Source: JAKOQB01 sp036824465 (lineage in GTDB: Bacteria; Pseudomonadota; Gammaproteobacteria; Burkholderiales; Burkholderiaceae_F). Taken from it: DNA of 53,475 nucleotides. The translations under genes were made by a program, and so were the position numbers. Shown in pieces: positions 52,163 through 53,475 of this stretch (within the stretch, counting starts at the first letter, position 1; each line of letters starts with the position of its first letter). The DNA lies in NCBI GenBank assembly GCA_036824465.1, contig DAITAC010000016.1, positions 1 through 53,475 of the forward strand. The letters run 5' to 3'. The notes under the pieces are model-generated. The model ran no database searches. It saw only the letters and a list, made by a program, of their open reading frames with translations, and was not told the DNA's origin.

Positions 52163-53371
52163 ATGCATTCAGCCCTTTTTGACGACGTCGAACTGGCGCC
52201 GCGCGACCCAATTCTTGGCCTCACTGAGGCCTTTGCGGCTGACACGCGACCCAACAAGGTGAATCTCGGCGTCGGTGTCTACTACGACGATGCGGGGAAG
52301 ATTCCGGTGCTGCAGGCAATTCGGGAGGCGGAGCGCGCACGAGGTGAATCGCCCAACCCGCGCGGATATCTGCCGATTGAGGGCATCGCGGCCTATGACG
52401 CGGCCGTCCAGAAACTGCTGTTCGGCGAAGGATCACCGCTGATTGCGAGCGGGCGCCTCGTCACCGCGCAAGCGCTTGGCGGCACGGGCGGACTGAAGAT
52501 CGGCGCCGACTTTCTAAAGCGAATCAAACCCAACGCGTCGGTCCTGATCAGCGATCCGAGCTGGGAAAACCATCGCGCACTGTATGAAGGCGCCGGCTTC
52601 AAGGTCGACACCTATCCGTACTACGACGCGCAGACGCACGGATTGGATTTCGCGCGCATGGAAGCAGCACTGAAATCCGCGGGCCCGAACTCGATTGTGG
52701 TTCTGCATGCCTGCTGCCACAACCCGACGGGAGTCGACCTGACCACCGATCAGTGGAAGGCGGTTGTTCGCCTGGCCGGCGAGCGGCAGTTCATTCCTGT
52801 TCTGGACATCGCCTACCAGGGCTTCGGCGAAGGCATTGAAGCCGACGCCGTTGCGGTTCGTCTGTTTGCCGATGCCGGCGTTCCGTTCTTCGTCTCGAGT
52901 TCATTTTCAAAATCCTTTTCCCTGTACGGAGAGCGTGTCGGCGCATTGACCATTGTCGTCACAAGCAAGGACGAAGCGACTCGAGTGATGAGTCAATTGA
53001 AGCGCGTGATCCGCAGCAACTACTCGACGCCACCCACCCACGGTGGCAGCGTGATCGCAGCGGTGCTGACCGATCCTCGCCTGCGCGCCATCTGGGAGCA
53101 GGAACTCGCAGCCATGCGCGACCGAATCAAGCAGATGCGCGTTCGCTTTGCTGAAGGCCTGAAAGCACGCGGCGTCAAACGGGATTTCTCGTTTGTGCTG
53201 CGCCAGCGAGGCATGTTCTCCTACACCGGACTGAGCGCTGCGCAAGTCGAGCGACTGAGAAGTGAATTCGGCATCTACGCGGTTTCGTCGGGGCGCATCT
53301 GCATGGCCGCTCTGAATACGAAGAACATTGACTATGTCCTCGACGCAATCGCAACGGTCTTGAACGCCTGA
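52163..53371 (+). CDS. Aromatic amino acid / aspartate aminotransferase (class I)
   Basis: Transfers amino groups between aspartate, tyrosine or phenylalanine and 2-oxoglutarate using PLP. The 402-residue protein has N187 in HNPTG, D215 in LDIAYQG, the Schiff-base Lys K250 in SSFSKSFSLYGERVG with R258, and a substrate Arg near the C-terminus in SSGRICMAALN. It is closest to the AspC/TyrB (Ia) group, and preference for aromatic or acidic substrates cannot be told from sequence. If aromatic, it could feed aryl pyruvates to the fused indolepyruvate oxidoreductase at 3846. It ends 45 bp before the tRNA-Asn gene. Confidence 0.9.
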   Translation: MHSALFDDVELAPRDPILGLTEAFAADTRPNKVNLGVGVYYDDAGKIPVLQAIREAERARGESPNPRGYLPIEGIAAYDAAVQKLLFGEGSPLIASGRLVTAQALGGTGGLKIGADFLKRIKPNASVLISDPSWENHRALYEGAGFKVDTYPYYDAQTHGLDFARMEAALKSAGPNSIVVLHACCHNPTGVDLTTDQWKAVVRLAGERQFIPVLDIAYQGFGEGIEADAVAVRLFADAGVPFFVSSSFSKSFSLYGERVGALTIVVTSKDEATRVMSQLKRVIRSNYSTPPTHGGSVIAAVLTDPRLRAIWEQELAAMRDRIKQMRVRFAEGLKARGVKRDFSFVLRQRGMFSYTGLSAAQVERLRSEFGIYAVSSGRICMAALNTKNIDYVLDAIATVLNA

Positions 53372-53399
53372 GCGCACTGGAATCGATTAATGCCGCCGC

Positions 53400-53405
53400 T
53401 ATAAT
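53400..53405 (+). promoter_or_regulatory. -10 box of the tRNA-Asn promoter
   Basis: A perfect TATAAT lies 11 bp before the tRNA 5' end, followed by a GC-rich stretch (GCGCGGC) as found at stable-RNA promoters under stringent control. No good -35 is apparent at 16-18 bp. Confidence 0.6.
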
Positions 53406-53416
53406 GCGCGGCTTCT

Positions 53417-53475
53417 TCCCCGATAGCTCAGTTGGTAGAGCGACGGACTGTTAATCCGCAGGTCCCTGGTTCGAG
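53417..53475 (+). tRNA. tRNA-Asn (anticodon GTT), 3' end cut by window edge
   Basis: Acceptor TCCCCGA, D-arm TAGCTCAGTTGGTAGAG, anticodon loop with GTT in GGACTGTTAATCC, then the T-arm start GGTTCGAG. It matches the layout of E. coli tRNA-Asn(GTT). The last part of the T-arm and the 3' acceptor strand are outside the window. Confidence 0.95.

Noticed and set aside
1..53475. CRISPR array, insertion sequence, integrase or prophage
   Set aside because: No regularly spaced direct repeats, transposase or recombinase motifs, or att-like duplications beside the tRNA genes were seen. Both tRNAs are cut by the window edge, so integration next to them outside the window cannot be ruled out.

Overview
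This is about 53 kb of GC-rich, gene-dense bacterial chromosome, most likely from a betaproteobacterium near the Burkholderiales. Several signs point that way. The aminotransferase–uvrB–LMW-PTP–iscRSUA–hscBA–fdx–iscX order is typical of that group. LolC starts with TTG and the sequence MNLPYEVRIGLRY. A one-chain indolepyruvate oxidoreductase is present, and recJ, prfB and lysS lie in one stretch. Nothing fixes the species. Both ends cut through tRNA genes, tRNA-Val(GAC) on the left and tRNA-Asn(GTT) on the right. I see no insertion sequence, integrase, prophage gene, rRNA or CRISPR array.

Layout. Positions 1-10,030 hold housekeeping and central-metabolism genes: monofunctional relA, an MtfA-like peptidase, a flavodoxin, the fused indolepyruvate oxidoreductase, a RidA protein, a hydrolase, 3-hydroxybutyrate dehydrogenase and a universal stress protein. 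Positions 10,044-20,867 hold a six-gene minus-strand cluster built around Anbu, the ancestral proteasome-like peptidase. It has two circularly permuted ATP-grasp units, two alpha-E units, a small transglutaminase-like protein and a giant transglutaminase-DUF2126 amidoligase fusion. It follows comEC by about 80 bp on the same strand. This is the most interesting system here: a predicted peptide synthesis or tagging and removal pathway in which two related modules flank one protease. Positions 20,946-28,371 hold comEC, tatD, two membrane proteins, lolD/lolC and an RpfE-type gene.

Positions 28,394-41,949 hold recJ, prfB (with its programmed +1 frameshift) and lysS. An accessory lipid block lies between recJ and prfB: a four-PAS hybrid histidine kinase, two WS/DGAT wax ester/triacylglycerol synthases and a lipase-like hydrolase. 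Both WS/DGAT proteins carry basic, low-complexity C-terminal tails. Together with 3-hydroxybutyrate dehydrogenase, this suggests a cell that makes storage lipids. Positions 41,950-43,190 hold an SbtA-type bicarbonate permease with its PII-like SbtB partner.

Positions 43,275-53,371 hold the complete ISC iron-sulfur operon, with a strong promoter overlapped by a likely IscR site, then LMW-PTP, uvrB and an aromatic/aspartate aminotransferase. Intergenic spaces are short. Convergent gene ends often share hairpins that overlap the stop codons. All functions are read from sequence motifs and knowledge of the families; no database search was run.
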